From NCBI RefSeq assembly GCF_024497955.1, contig NZ_JANHKP010000017.1, positions 89,759 to 153,758 on the forward strand: DNA of 64,000 nt, in the 5' to 3' direction. This document shows positions 38,554 to 46,289 of this stretch, in pieces; positions within the stretch are counted from its first letter, which is position 1, and each line of letters begins with the position of its first letter. The notes beneath the pieces were generated by a model. That model saw only the letters and a list, made by a program, of their open reading frames with translations, searched no databases and had not been told where the DNA came from. The position numbers and the translations under genes are program-made. The DNA is from Streptomyces sp. C10-9-1 (GTDB lineage: Bacteria > Actinomycetota > Actinomycetes > Streptomycetales > Streptomycetaceae).

Positions 38554-38556
38554 GTG
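38541..38556 (+). promoter_or_regulatory. Candidate -10 element with transcript start at the GTG of the next gene
   Basis: TAGGTT at 38541-38546 lies seven bases before the GTG at 38554, as at pyk. A leaderless mRNA is possible, although GGGAGGGATTGG at 38529-38540 could also be read as a distant purine-rich stretch. Confidence 0.35.
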
Positions 38557-39285
38557 GCGAAACTCAACCAGATCATCGCAGTGGAGAAGGGCGTCAAGAC
38601 CAGGGCGCACCACGACCTGACAGCCGCCCACCACGGGCTCCAGAAGCCCGCGCTGCTCGCGGGCATCTCCCGCACCTACCAGCCCAAGGACGAGGAGGGC
38701 GAGCAGCTCCCGCCCGAGTCCACCCGGGTGCAGGTGCAGGCGGAGGAGGTCCTGCGGGACACCGCCAGGACCCTGACGCGGCTGTTCGACGTGACCGCCA
38801 CCAAGGACTGGGCCAACTGCACGGCGCGAGCGGACGTCACCGTGGACGGCCGCGCCCTGCTCACCGGGGTGCCCGTCTCGTATCTGCTGTTCCTGGAGAA
38901 GCAGTTGACGGACATCGCCACGTTCGTGCGCAAGCTGCCGGTGCTGGACGCCTCAGAGTCGTGGGTCCACGACCCGTCGACGGACGCGTGGAAGACGGAC
39001 CCGGTGCGTACGGTCCGCACCCGGAAGGTGCCGCGCAACCATGTGAAGGCCGAGGCCACGGAGCACCACCCGGCCCAGGTCGATGTCTACTACGAGGACG
39101 TCCCGGTCGGCTACTGGACGACCGTGAAGTTCTCGGGGGCGCTTCCGGCCCGTCGGCTCAACGAGTTGACGGAGCGGCTGGAGAAGCTCCAGCAGGCCGT
39201 GAAGTTCGCCCGCGAGGAGGCCAACGCCTGCGAGGTGGACGACCGGCGGGCGGGTGATGCCGTGTTCGGCTATCTCTTCGGATAG
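38554..39285 (+). CDS. Conserved actinobacterial protein of unknown function, next to tRNA-mimic RNAs
   Basis: A 243-residue soluble protein: MAKLNQIIAVEKGVKTRAHH at the start, then HHGLQKPALLAGISRTYQPKDEEGEQLPPES, FDVTATKDWANCTARADVTVDGRALLTGVPVSYLLFLEKQLTDI, KVPRNHVKAEATEHHPAQVDVYYEDVPVGYW and a C-terminal helix LNELTERLEKLQQAVKFAREEAN. I recall near-identical proteins across Actinobacteria and some of their phages (possibly DUF7873), with no known activity. No catalytic motif is evident; several conserved Lys/Arg/His would suit nucleic-acid contact. It lies 46 bp upstream of two structured RNAs on the same strand, so an RNA-related role is inferred only from position. Confidence 0.85.
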   Translation: MAKLNQIIAVEKGVKTRAHHDLTAAHHGLQKPALLAGISRTYQPKDEEGEQLPPESTRVQVQAEEVLRDTARTLTRLFDVTATKDWANCTARADVTVDGRALLTGVPVSYLLFLEKQLTDIATFVRKLPVLDASESWVHDPSTDAWKTDPVRTVRTRKVPRNHVKAEATEHHPAQVDVYYEDVPVGYWTTVKFSGALPARRLNELTERLEKLQQAVKFAREEANACEVDDRRAGDAVFGYLFG

Positions 39286-39297
39286 CCGCTGACGACT

Positions 39298-39323
39298 CCC
39301 CGGGCGCCGAGGCGCGTCCGGGG
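39298..39323 (+). terminator. Hairpin between the unknown gene and the first RNA
   Basis: CCCCGG (39298-39303) pairs with CCGGGG (39318-39323) over an inner GCGCC/GGCGC stem. It may end the protein mRNA or mark a processing point before the RNA. Confidence 0.5.
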
Positions 39324-39330
39324 TGCGCGA

Positions 39331-39465
39331 GGAGCGCAAAGCTGAAGCTGAAGTTCGTCGTGATCAGGCGGTGACGGAGGAGGTTCGAATCCTCCCCCCG
39401 GCACTCGTGCCGGGGTGGCCCATGTCAGGCAGAGGCACACCGCGTCAATCTCAGACTCCCGCTCC
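39331..39465 (+). ncRNA. YrlA-like (bacterial Y RNA) permuted tRNA mimic, copy 1
   Basis: The sequence folds as a tRNA with its order permuted. In order: closing strand GGAGCG (39331-39336); anticodon-stem strand GCGGTG (39368-39373); 5-nt variable loop; T arm GGAGG-TTCGAAT-CCTCC (39379-39395); acceptor 3' strand CCCCGGC (39396-39402); six-base cap ACTCGT; acceptor 5' strand GCCGGGG (39409-39415); TG; D arm GCC...GGC with GG in the loop (39418-39436); A; partner stem CACCGC (39438-39443); motif TCAGACT (39451-39457); closing strand CGCTCC (39460-39465). A capped acceptor stem and ends paired beyond the anticodon stem are the layout of YrlA Y RNAs, which tether the Ro-like protein Rsr. No Rsr gene is in the window. 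Confidence 0.75.
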
Positions 39466-39500
39466 AGACTCAGCATTCGCCGCCGATCGCCGGATCGACC

Positions 39501-39606
39501 GGACCTGGGCTCCGGACGTCGAAGTGCCGGTTCAAGTCCGGCCCGCGCAGCTCGGTGCGCGGTGGTCCAAAGGCAGGACGCGGCGACATCAGACTGACCC
39601 GGGTCC
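39501..39606 (+). ncRNA. YrlA-like permuted tRNA mimic, copy 2
   Basis: A second RNA of the same design starts 35 bp after the first. Closing helix GGACCTGGG (39501-39509) with CCCGGGTCC (39598-39606), nine pairs; inner pairing GTCG (39518-39521) with CGAC (39584-39587); T arm GCCGG-TTCAAGT-CCGGC (39526-39542); acceptor CCGCGCA (39543-39549) capped by six bases GCTCGG and paired with TGCGCGG (39556-39562); TG; D arm GTCC-AAAGGCA-GGAC (39565-39579). The motif TCAGACT recurs at 39589-39595, again two bases before the closing strand. Sequence differs throughout from copy 1 while the fold is kept, which is strong evidence of selection on structure. Confidence 0.75.
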
Positions 39607-39643
39607 TCAAGCGTGCCGGCGTGCCGTACGGGCGGCAACCACA

Positions 39644-39674
39644 GGGCCCGGGGGTCGGCTACGCCCCCGGGCCC
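39644..39674. terminator. Perfect 11-bp hairpin after the RNAs
   Basis: 39644-39654 is the exact reverse complement of 39664-39674 around a nine-base loop. It separates the RNA locus from the converging aminotransferase gene and could terminate both. Confidence 0.8.
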
Positions 39675-39722
39675 GCCTCCTCCACCGGCGGAACGCGCCC
39701 CTCGGGTCCGTGCCCCGCTCCG

Positions 39723-40934
39723 CTACTGCCGGTAGCCGCCGAGGAAGCGCCCGATCCGGCTGATGGCTGCGTCGAGGTCGTCGGCGTGCGGCAGCGTCAG
39801 GATCCGGAAGTGGTCGGGGCGCGGCCAGTTGAACCCCGTGCCCTGGACGACCTGGATCTTCTCCCGCAGGAGCAGGTCGAGCACGAACTTCTCGTCGTCG
39901 TGGATCGGGTGGACCTTCGGGTCCAGCCGGGGGAAGGCGTAGAGCGCCCCCTTGGGCTTGACGCACGACACGCCCGGGATCTCGTTGAGCCGCTGCCAGG
40001 CGCGTTCGCGCTGCTCGTGGAGCCTTCCGCCGGGTGTCACCAGCTCCTCGATGGACTGGCGCCCGCCGAGGGCGGCCTGGATGGCGTACTGGGCGGGTGC
40101 GTTGGGGCACAGCCGCATGGAGGCCAGCATGGTCAGGCCCTCCAGGTAGTCCCTGGCGTGCCGGCGGGGGCCGCTGACCACGAGCCAGCCGGAGCGGAAG
40201 CCGGCGACACGGTAGGTCTTGGACAGGCCGCCGAAGGTCAGGACCACCAGGTCGGGTGCCAGCGCGGCGGCGGGGTGGTGCACCGCGTCGTCGTACACGA
40301 TCCGGTCGTAGATCTCGTCGGCGAACACCATGAGGCCGTGGCGCCGGGCGAGGTCGAGGATGCCTTCGACGACCTCCCGCGGATAGACCGCACCGGTGGG
40401 GTTGTTGGGGTTGATGATCACCACGGCGCGGGTGCGGTCGGTGATCTTCGCGGCCATGTCCGCGAGGTCCGGGTTCCAGTCCGACTGCTCGTCGCAGAGG
40501 TAGTGCACGGCCTTGCCGCCGGACAGGGTGGTGACCGCCGTCCACAGGGGGAAGTCGGGTGCGGGGACGAGGACTTCGTCGCCGTCCTCCAGCAGGGCCT
40601 GGACGGCCATGGAGACCAGTTCGGAGACGCCGTTGCCGAGGAAGACCGAGTCGACGTCCACGTCGTCGAGGCCCATGGCCTGGTAGCGCTGCGCGACGGC
40701 GCGACGGGCGGAGAGGATGCCGCGGGAGTCGGTGTACCCGTGGGCCCGGGGCAGCATCCGGATCATGTCCTGGACGATCTCCTCCGGGGCCTCGAACCCG
40801 AAGAGGGCCGGGTTGCCCGTGTTCAGGCGGAGGACGCTGTGGCCCGCCTCCTCCAGGGCGTTGGCGTGCTCCACCACCGGTCCGCGGATCTCGTAGCAGA
40901 CCTCGCTGAGCTTGCTCGACTGCCGGAACTCCAT
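39723..40934 (-). CDS. PLP-dependent alanine-type aminotransferase (AlaA-like)
   Basis: A 403-residue fold-type I aminotransferase. MEFRQSSKLSEVCYEIRGPV is the standard opening of the bacterial AlaA/AlaC-like alanine-synthesising transaminases. PLP and substrate motifs: TGNPALFGFEAPEE, HGYTDSRGILSARRAV, the stacking region NGVSELVSMAVQALLEDGDEVLVPAPDFPLW, NPNNPTGAVY, DEIYDRIVYD, and the Schiff-base lysine in TFGGLSKTYRVAGFRSGW. Expected reaction: pyruvate plus glutamate to alanine and 2-oxoglutarate. Divergent from an HxlR regulator; two palindromes between them could control both. Confidence 0.92.
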   Translation of the reverse strand: MEFRQSSKLSEVCYEIRGPVVEHANALEEAGHSVLRLNTGNPALFGFEAPEEIVQDMIRMLPRAHGYTDSRGILSARRAVAQRYQAMGLDDVDVDSVFLGNGVSELVSMAVQALLEDGDEVLVPAPDFPLWTAVTTLSGGKAVHYLCDEQSDWNPDLADMAAKITDRTRAVVIINPNNPTGAVYPREVVEGILDLARRHGLMVFADEIYDRIVYDDAVHHPAAALAPDLVVLTFGGLSKTYRVAGFRSGWLVVSGPRRHARDYLEGLTMLASMRLCPNAPAQYAIQAALGGRQSIEELVTPGGRLHEQRERAWQRLNEIPGVSCVKPKGALYAFPRLDPKVHPIHDDEKFVLDLLLREKIQVVQGTGFNWPRPDHFRILTLPHADDLDAAISRIGRFLGGYRQ

Positions 40935-40963
40935 GGTGTGGCCCTCCCTTGACCGATGTACTG

Positions 40964-40998
40964 CTTGGTTTTACCAAGTTCGAGCTTGGAAAGTCCAA
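40964..40998. promoter_or_regulatory. Two palindromic operators between the aminotransferase and HxlR genes
   Basis: CTTGGT-TTT-ACCAAG (40964-40978) and TTGGA-AAG-TCCAA (40986-40998) are perfect palindromes with three-base spacers. Their centres are 21 bp apart, two turns of the helix, so two dimers would sit on the same face. TTGACC at 40949 could serve as a -35 for the regulator. The likely ligand is the neighbouring HxlR dimer. Confidence 0.75.
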
Positions 40999-41020
40999 CA
41001 ACATGTCTAGACTGCGTCGC

Positions 41021-41731
41021 ATGCCACGTGAGACCCGCCGCCGGAGCTACGACCAGTACTGCGCCGCCGCCCGTGCGCTCGACACCGTCGGTGACCGCTG
41101 GACCCTGCTCGTGGTCCGCGAGCTGCTCGCCGGACCGCGCCGCTACAGCGACCTCCACGCCGACCTGCCGGGAGTCAGCACCGACGTCCTGGCCTCGCGG
41201 CTCAAGGAGATGGAGCAGTCGGGCCTCGCCCTGCGCCGCCGGCTCGCGCGCCCCTCGTCCGTCCAGGTGTACGAACTCACGCCCCGGGGACGCGCCCTGC
41301 TCCCGGTGCTCGACGCCCTGGCCGCCTGGGGCGCGCCCGACCTCGCAGGGCGCCGCCCGACGGACGCGGTGCGAGCCCACTGGTTCGCCGTCCCGCTGCT
41401 GGGTCTGCTCGCCCCCGCCGCCGCCTCGGCCGGCCGCCGCGGAGCCGTGGAGGTGCGCATCGACGAGGGCGTGTTCCACCTCCTCCTCGGCCCCGGGGAC
41501 CCCGAGCAGGCCGTCGCCGTGGGACACGAGGGAGCCCCGGCCTCCGCCCCCGCCTACGGAGACGGTCCGGCACCGGCCCCCGCGGCCGTGCTCACCCTCA
41601 CGACGGACACCTGCACCGCACTGGTCACCGGTGCGCTGACCCTCGCGGAGGGGGTGCGCTCGGGCCGCATCGCGGTGGAAGGGGACGGCGGCCTCGTCGG
41701 AGCCGGCGACCACCGGGGAGCGTGCGCCTGA
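41021..41731 (+). CDS. HxlR-family winged-helix transcriptional regulator
   Basis: A 236-residue regulator. The HxlR domain spans residues ~8-105: YDQYCAAARALDTVGDRWTLLVVRELLAGPRRYSDLHADLPGVSTDVLASRLKEMEQSGLALRRRL. A C-terminal domain of about 120 residues (VEVRIDEGVFHLLLG...TDTCTALVTGALTLAEGV) resembles the SCP2/sterol-carrier-like ligand pocket seen in long HxlR proteins. ATG 41021 is chosen; ATG 41003 would add six residues. It is divergent from the aminotransferase and should bind the two palindromes at 40964-40998, controlling itself and perhaps its neighbour. Inducer unknown. Confidence 0.88.
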   Translation: MPRETRRRSYDQYCAAARALDTVGDRWTLLVVRELLAGPRRYSDLHADLPGVSTDVLASRLKEMEQSGLALRRRLARPSSVQVYELTPRGRALLPVLDALAAWGAPDLAGRRPTDAVRAHWFAVPLLGLLAPAAASAGRRGAVEVRIDEGVFHLLLGPGDPEQAVAVGHEGAPASAPAYGDGPAPAPAAVLTLTTDTCTALVTGALTLAEGVRSGRIAVEGDGGLVGAGDHRGACA

Positions 41732-41857
41732 CCCTCCCCGGCCCTGCTCGCCCGGAGACCGGTCGCCGCCGCCTCGTCCGTGCGGGAGCGCCGCCGCGCC
41801 CGGCGCCCGTTCCGCGGCGCCGGGCCGGGCGCCCCCACGAGGCGGAGCACCCGTGGT

Positions 41858-42781
41858 TCAGGGGCGGCCGCCGACGAGGGTCACCGCCCGCGCCCCTGCC
41901 GAGCAGCCCTCCACCGCCGCCGTCCGTGCGTCCGCACCGCGCAGCCGAGCGGCCAGGAACGCCCCGGTGAAGGCGTCACCGGCGCCCGTGGTGTCCAGCG
42001 CACGGGCCGCGGGTGCGTCCACCCGCCCCGTCACCGCGCCCCGCTCGGCGACCACCGCGCCCCGCCGCCCCAGGGTCACCGCGGTGAGGGGGAACAGGCG
42101 GCTCAACTCCGCTGCGGCCTCGGCCGGATCGGCCCTGCCGCCGAGAAGCCGGGCCTCGTCGGCGTTGGGCAGCAGGACGTCCGCCCCCCGGAGCGCCGCC
42201 AGCATCCGGGGGATCCCGTAGCCGGTGATGAAACCGGCCGAGGCCGGGTCCACCGAGACCGGGACGCCCCGCTCCCGTGCCGCCCGCAGTGCCCTGCGTG
42301 CCGCCTCGGCGCCGGTCGGCGTGAAGAAGAGGTAGCCCGACAGGTGCAGATGCCCCACGCCGTCCAGCAGCCCGGGCGACCAGTCGTCCGGACCCAGGCG
42401 GTGCACCGCGCCGCTGTCCGTGAGGAAGGTCCGCTCGGCGGACGCGTCGACGAGGGCGATCACGGTGGCCGTGGGCGCCACCGCGTCCGGCACCAGGAGG
42501 GGGCGCACCCCGGCGGCCCTGAGCCCCTCGGTATGCCACCGCTCGTCGCCACGCCCGACCCGGGCGAGCAGGCGCACGTCGCCGCAGCCCCGGTGTGCCG
42601 CCCAGCAGGCCACGTTGGCGCCCGCGCCGCCCGGCAGGATCCGGATGCGGGCGGCGGTGTCGGTGCCGGGCGAGAGCGGTGCCGCGTGCCGGGCGACCAC
42701 GTCCGTGACCACTTCCCCCACCACCAGCAGCCCGCCCGCCCCGGTCCCGCCGACCGGGGGGAGGGCCGTCCCCCCGGTCAT
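41858..42781 (-). CDS. PfkB-family kinase, probable pseudouridine kinase
   Basis: A 307-residue ribokinase-type enzyme. N-terminal LLVVGEVVTDVVARH, then GGAGANVACWAAHRG (substrate lid region), and the C-terminal ATP/anion-hole motif DTTGAGDAFTGAFLAARLRG with catalytic Asp. PfkB kinases act on sugars and nucleosides. Its start overlaps the stop of the pseudouridine-5'-phosphate glycosidase gene by four bases (ATGA on the minus strand at 42778-42781), and kinase plus glycosidase form the known pseudouridine breakdown pathway (PsuK then PsuG). I therefore infer pseudouridine as substrate. Confidence 0.85.
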   Translation of the reverse strand: MTGGTALPPVGGTGAGGLLVVGEVVTDVVARHAAPLSPGTDTAARIRILPGGAGANVACWAAHRGCGDVRLLARVGRGDERWHTEGLRAAGVRPLLVPDAVAPTATVIALVDASAERTFLTDSGAVHRLGPDDWSPGLLDGVGHLHLSGYLFFTPTGAEAARRALRAARERGVPVSVDPASAGFITGYGIPRMLAALRGADVLLPNADEARLLGGRADPAEAAAELSRLFPLTAVTLGRRGAVVAERGAVTGRVDAPAARALDTTGAGDAFTGAFLAARLRGADARTAAVEGCSAGARAVTLVGGRP

Positions 42782-43689
42782 GCGTAGGCAGCGGCGACAC
42801 GCGCCGCCAGGGCGACGTTGCCGCGGACGGCCGCCAGGTTGGCCTCCAGGGAAGCGCCCTCCGTCCAGCGTGTCAGCCGGTCGAGGAGGAAGGGCGTGAC
42901 CGCCTGCCCGGACACCCCTTCCCGGTCCGCGGCCTCCAGCGCACGGGCGAGCACCCGGTCGTGCAGCCCGGGGTCCAACTGGTCCTCGTCCGCGACGGGG
43001 TTGGCGACGACCAGCGACGCGCGCGGCCCGCCGAGGGCGTCCTGGGCGCGCATCACCGCCGCCACCTCCTCGGGGGTGTCCGCGCGCCAGTCCACGGGTT
43101 CGCCGGAGGAGGCCAGGTAGAAGCCGGGGAAGCGGTCCGTCCGGTACCCGACCACACCCACGCCGAGCGTCTCCAGACGCTGGAGTGTGGCGGGGACGTC
43201 CAGGATCGACTTCACCCCGGCGCACACCACCGTGACGCCCACCTCGGAGAGCAGCCGGAGGTCGGCCGACTCGTCCTGCGTCTCGGTCCAGCCACGGTGC
43301 ACGCCCCCGAGCCCGCCGGTGGCGAAGACGCGGATCCCGGCCGACGCGGCGACGAAGGCGGTGGCGGACACGGTGGTGGCCCCCGAGGCCCCCGAGGCCA
43401 GCGCGGGGGCCAGGTCCCGGTGCCCCAGCTTGCGCATCGAGGGGTCCCGGGCGACGCGCTCCAGCCCCTCGTCCGTCAGGCCGACGCGGACCCGGCCGTC
43501 GAGCACGGCGATCGTCGCGGGCACCGCCCCCTCTGCTCTGACCCGCTCCTCCAGTTCACGGGCGACGTCGAGGTTGCGCGGCCGCGGCAGCCCGTGGGCG
43601 ATGATGGTCGATTCCAGGGCCACCACGGGGGCGCCGGACGCGAGGGCCTCACGGACCTCGGGGGACAGGTCGGTCGCGGTGTTCGGCAT
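42778..43689 (-). CDS. psuG: Pseudouridine-5'-phosphate glycosidase
   Basis: A 303-residue enzyme that splits pseudouridine 5'-phosphate into uracil and ribose 5-phosphate. Family marks: VVALESTIIAHGLPRPRNLDVARELEE near residue 22, PATIAVLDGRVRVGL, MRKLGHRDL, FATGGLGGVHRG, TVVCAGVKSILDVPATLQRLETLGVGVVGY, and NPVADEDQLDP. The active-site Lys lies in the VKSILD segment by family knowledge. ATG at 43687-43689 is preceded by GGGATGAGGAC. First gene of a two-gene operon with the PfkB kinase. Confidence 0.95.
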   Translation of the reverse strand: MPNTATDLSPEVREALASGAPVVALESTIIAHGLPRPRNLDVARELEERVRAEGAVPATIAVLDGRVRVGLTDEGLERVARDPSMRKLGHRDLAPALASGASGATTVSATAFVAASAGIRVFATGGLGGVHRGWTETQDESADLRLLSEVGVTVVCAGVKSILDVPATLQRLETLGVGVVGYRTDRFPGFYLASSGEPVDWRADTPEEVAAVMRAQDALGGPRASLVVANPVADEDQLDPGLHDRVLARALEAADREGVSGQAVTPFLLDRLTRWTEGASLEANLAAVRGNVALAARVAAAYA

Positions 43690-43841
43690 GTCCTCATCCC
43701 TGGCACCCGGGGCGGCCGCCCAAACACGCGTCCGAGGGGCGCCGGCCGGTGGCCCTCGGGGCGGCTCGCCCGTACCGGCCCGCCGGGCGGGCGTGTTCCG
43801 GTCGCCGGTGCTTCCGGCGGGGCCGCCGGCGGCCGGGACGC

Positions 43842-45116
43842 TCAGCGGTCGGCGGTGGCCCGCCGGACGGCCAGCACCGCCAGTGGGAGCAGCAGCAGCG
43901 CCCCGACCGCGTTCAGCCATCCGTAGCCCGCCTTCGCCACGACCAGGCCGGCAGCGGCCCCGCCGATGCCCGCCGCCGCGTTCATCGTGAGGTCCGACAA
44001 CCCCTGGACCGCCGCCCGGGCGGGCTGCGGCACCGACTCGGTCAGCAGCGCCGAGCCGGCGACCAGCGCGGCCGACCAGCCCAGGCCCAGCGCGAACAGC
44101 CCCAGGGCCGTACGCCCGTGGCTCGGCCCCGCCGTACCGGCCAGTGCCGCGGCCACGGCGAGCAGCGCGACCGCCAGGCCGATCACCGAGAGCCGGCCGA
44201 CCCGGTCCGCGAGCCAGCCCATCACGGGAGAGAAGGCGTACATCCCCGCGATGTGCCCGCTGATCACCAGCCCGATGAGCTCGATGCCCGCGCCGTGGTG
44301 ACTGAGCGCGACGGGCGTCATCGACATGATCGACACCATCGCCGTGTGCGAGACGGCGATGGTGACCAGCGCCAGCCGGGCCATGGGCGAGTTCCGCACG
44401 GCCTGCGCGCCGGCGCGCAGCGAGTGGCCGCCGGGGGTGTGGGGCTCCCCGGAGAGCGCCCGCGCCGTCAGCAGCGGGTCGGGACGCAGCAAGGCGAAGG
44501 TCAGCAGCGCCGCGAGGAGGAAGACGGCACCGGCCCACAGGAACGGCCCTGCCGCGACGGGTATGCCGAGACCCGCGACGCTGCGCCCCGCCGGTGAGGC
44601 GATGTTCGGGCCGAGGACGGCACCGACGGTGGTCGCCCAGACCACCGTGGAGATCGCGCGTGCCCGCTTGTCGGGCTCCGCCAGGTCGGTGGCGGCGAAC
44701 CGGGCCTGGAGCGTGGCGAGGGAGCCGGCGCCGAACCCCGCCATGCCGAGAAGGAGCAGGGGGAAGCTGCCGAGGACGGCGGCCACCACGACCACCCCCG
44801 CCCCGACCGCCCCGATCAGATAGGCCAGGACCAAGCCCGCGCGCCGCCCCCGGGCCGTCATCAGCGCCGCCAGCGGCACCGACAGGGCTGCCGTGCCCAC
44901 CACGGTGGCGGTCGGCGCGAGCCCCGACAGCGCCTCCGTGCCGCTGACCTCCTGTGCCAGGACGGCGGCCAGCGCGATACCGGAGGCCACGCCCAGGCCT
45001 CCCAGGATCTGCCCGGCCGTCAGCACCGCGCTGACCCGGCGGCGGAGCGCGGCAAGATCGGCGGCACCGGGGGCCGCCTCGGAGGAGGTGTCAGGGGCGT
45101 CAGGTCTGATGGTCAC
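43842..45116 (-). CDS. MFS transporter
   Basis: A 424-residue major-facilitator protein with twelve hydrophobic segments. The inter-helix 2-3 loop reads PLAALMTARGRRAGLV, a recognisable MFS motif A variant, and helix 8-9 repeats the pattern PVMGWLADRVGRLSVIG. Overall it resembles drug:H+ antiporter-like carriers, but the substrate cannot be read from sequence. Lies on the same strand as psuG but 152 bp upstream, so a transport role for nucleosides is possible and unproven. Confidence 0.88.
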   Translation of the reverse strand: MTIRPDAPDTSSEAAPGAADLAALRRRVSAVLTAGQILGGLGVASGIALAAVLAQEVSGTEALSGLAPTATVVGTAALSVPLAALMTARGRRAGLVLAYLIGAVGAGVVVVAAVLGSFPLLLLGMAGFGAGSLATLQARFAATDLAEPDKRARAISTVVWATTVGAVLGPNIASPAGRSVAGLGIPVAAGPFLWAGAVFLLAALLTFALLRPDPLLTARALSGEPHTPGGHSLRAGAQAVRNSPMARLALVTIAVSHTAMVSIMSMTPVALSHHGAGIELIGLVISGHIAGMYAFSPVMGWLADRVGRLSVIGLAVALLAVAAALAGTAGPSHGRTALGLFALGLGWSAALVAGSALLTESVPQPARAAVQGLSDLTMNAAAGIGGAAAGLVVAKAGYGWLNAVGALLLLPLAVLAVRRATADR

Positions 45117-45241
45117 GGACGCAGTCTGTCAGGGCCCCGCCACGCGGGGAATCGGACCCGTGTGCCCTGCGGGACCCTTCCGACCCCGCGGGGTGTGCTC
45201 CGCGCCTCGCCGCGTGGTCCGGCCGCGCCGCCCGGGGGGCC

Positions 45242-45772
45242 TCAGAACAGCGGCTCGGGCAGGACCCCCTCCAGGGCCAGCAGCCTCCGCTTGGTCTCCC
45301 GCCCGCCGCCGAAGCCGCCCAGAGCGCCGTCCGTCTCGACGACCCGGTGGCAGGGCACCACCACGGGGAGCGGGTTCGCACCCATCGCCGCCCCCACCGC
45401 CTGCGCCGCACCCGGCTGCCCCACGCGGGCGGCCAGCTCCCCGTATCCGACGACCGAGCCGAACGGCGCCGCGGCCGGCAGGGCACGCAGCACCCGGTGG
45501 TTGAAGCCGGACACCAGGGACCAGTCCAGCCGCAGGCCGAAATCCCGCAGCTCGCCCGCGAAGTACGCGGACACCTGGCGTATCGGCTCCGTGAGCCGGT
45601 GGGCCGCGGACGCCACGGGCTCCGCGGCCAGCCGGCTCCCGAGGAGGGCCAGTGCCCGCTCCCGCACCGCCCGGTCGGCGTGGAAGGCCACGTGCACCAG
45701 GCCCTCGGCGCTCGCGGCCAGCAGCAGGGGCCCGACCGGGGTCGCGACGACGTCCCACTCGACGGTGTTCAT
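45242..45772 (-). CDS. ogt: Methylated-DNA-[protein]-cysteine S-methyltransferase
   Basis: A 176-residue suicide repair protein that transfers alkyl groups from O6-alkylguanine to its own cysteine. The active site PCHRV lies in NPLPVVVPCHRVVETDGALGGFGGG, with the preceding helix-turn-helix VVGYGELAARVGQPGAAQAVGAAMG. GTGGAGGA precedes the ATG at 45770-45772. No Ada-type N-terminal domain, so it is the Ogt form without its own regulator. Confidence 0.95.
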   Translation of the reverse strand: MNTVEWDVVATPVGPLLLAASAEGLVHVAFHADRAVRERALALLGSRLAAEPVASAAHRLTEPIRQVSAYFAGELRDFGLRLDWSLVSGFNHRVLRALPAAAPFGSVVGYGELAARVGQPGAAQAVGAAMGANPLPVVVPCHRVVETDGALGGFGGGRETKRRLLALEGVLPEPLF

Positions 45773-46289
45773 TCCTCCACGGTAGGACCCGCCACCGACA
45801 GCGCCCCGGCCGCGGTCAGTACGGGGGGTGCGCCGCCCGGGCCGGGGCACGAGGCGGCAGCGGTCGCGTCCGGGGCGCGCCTGCGGGGGCGGGGGCTCCC
45901 TCCGGGACGCCGGGCGCACCGGAGGAGCCCCCGGCCCCGCCGGAACGGGACGGCCGGACTCGGACGGCGGGGCCGAACCATGCCGCCCGGGTCCGCCGCA
46001 CGCGCGGTGTCCCGGCGCCGGGAACGCGGTGCGGGCACCTCGGCGGACGCGGCGAGGGCACCGCGCCGCCCGGCCCCGTTCGGCGTCCCGCCGGCCGCGG
46101 CCGCCCGCCCCGGCCGACGGGGCCGATCGACGCGGTGCCGTAGGCATCCGCCGCCATGGGCCGTAGTGTCGCCCGGAAACGGACGTCCCGTCAGCGACCG
46201 CGGGGGTCGCGGGCGGGACGCCGGGATCGAAGGGGCCTGCGGTACCAGCGGGTAGTGGGGAAGCACTCGGGGCGGCGGAAGGCGTGCGG
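45773..46289. other. Intergenic region between ogt and the MHYT gene
   Basis: About 515 bp, very GC-rich, with no gene I can support. It should contain the divergent promoters of ogt and the MHYT gene. No operator was recognised. Confidence 0.5.

Noticed and set aside
39331..39606. True permuted tRNA genes that would be processed to mature tRNAs
   Set aside because: No anticodon loop can be formed from the flanking strands; instead they pair into a closing helix, and the acceptor stem is capped with no CCA. The Y RNA layout fits better.
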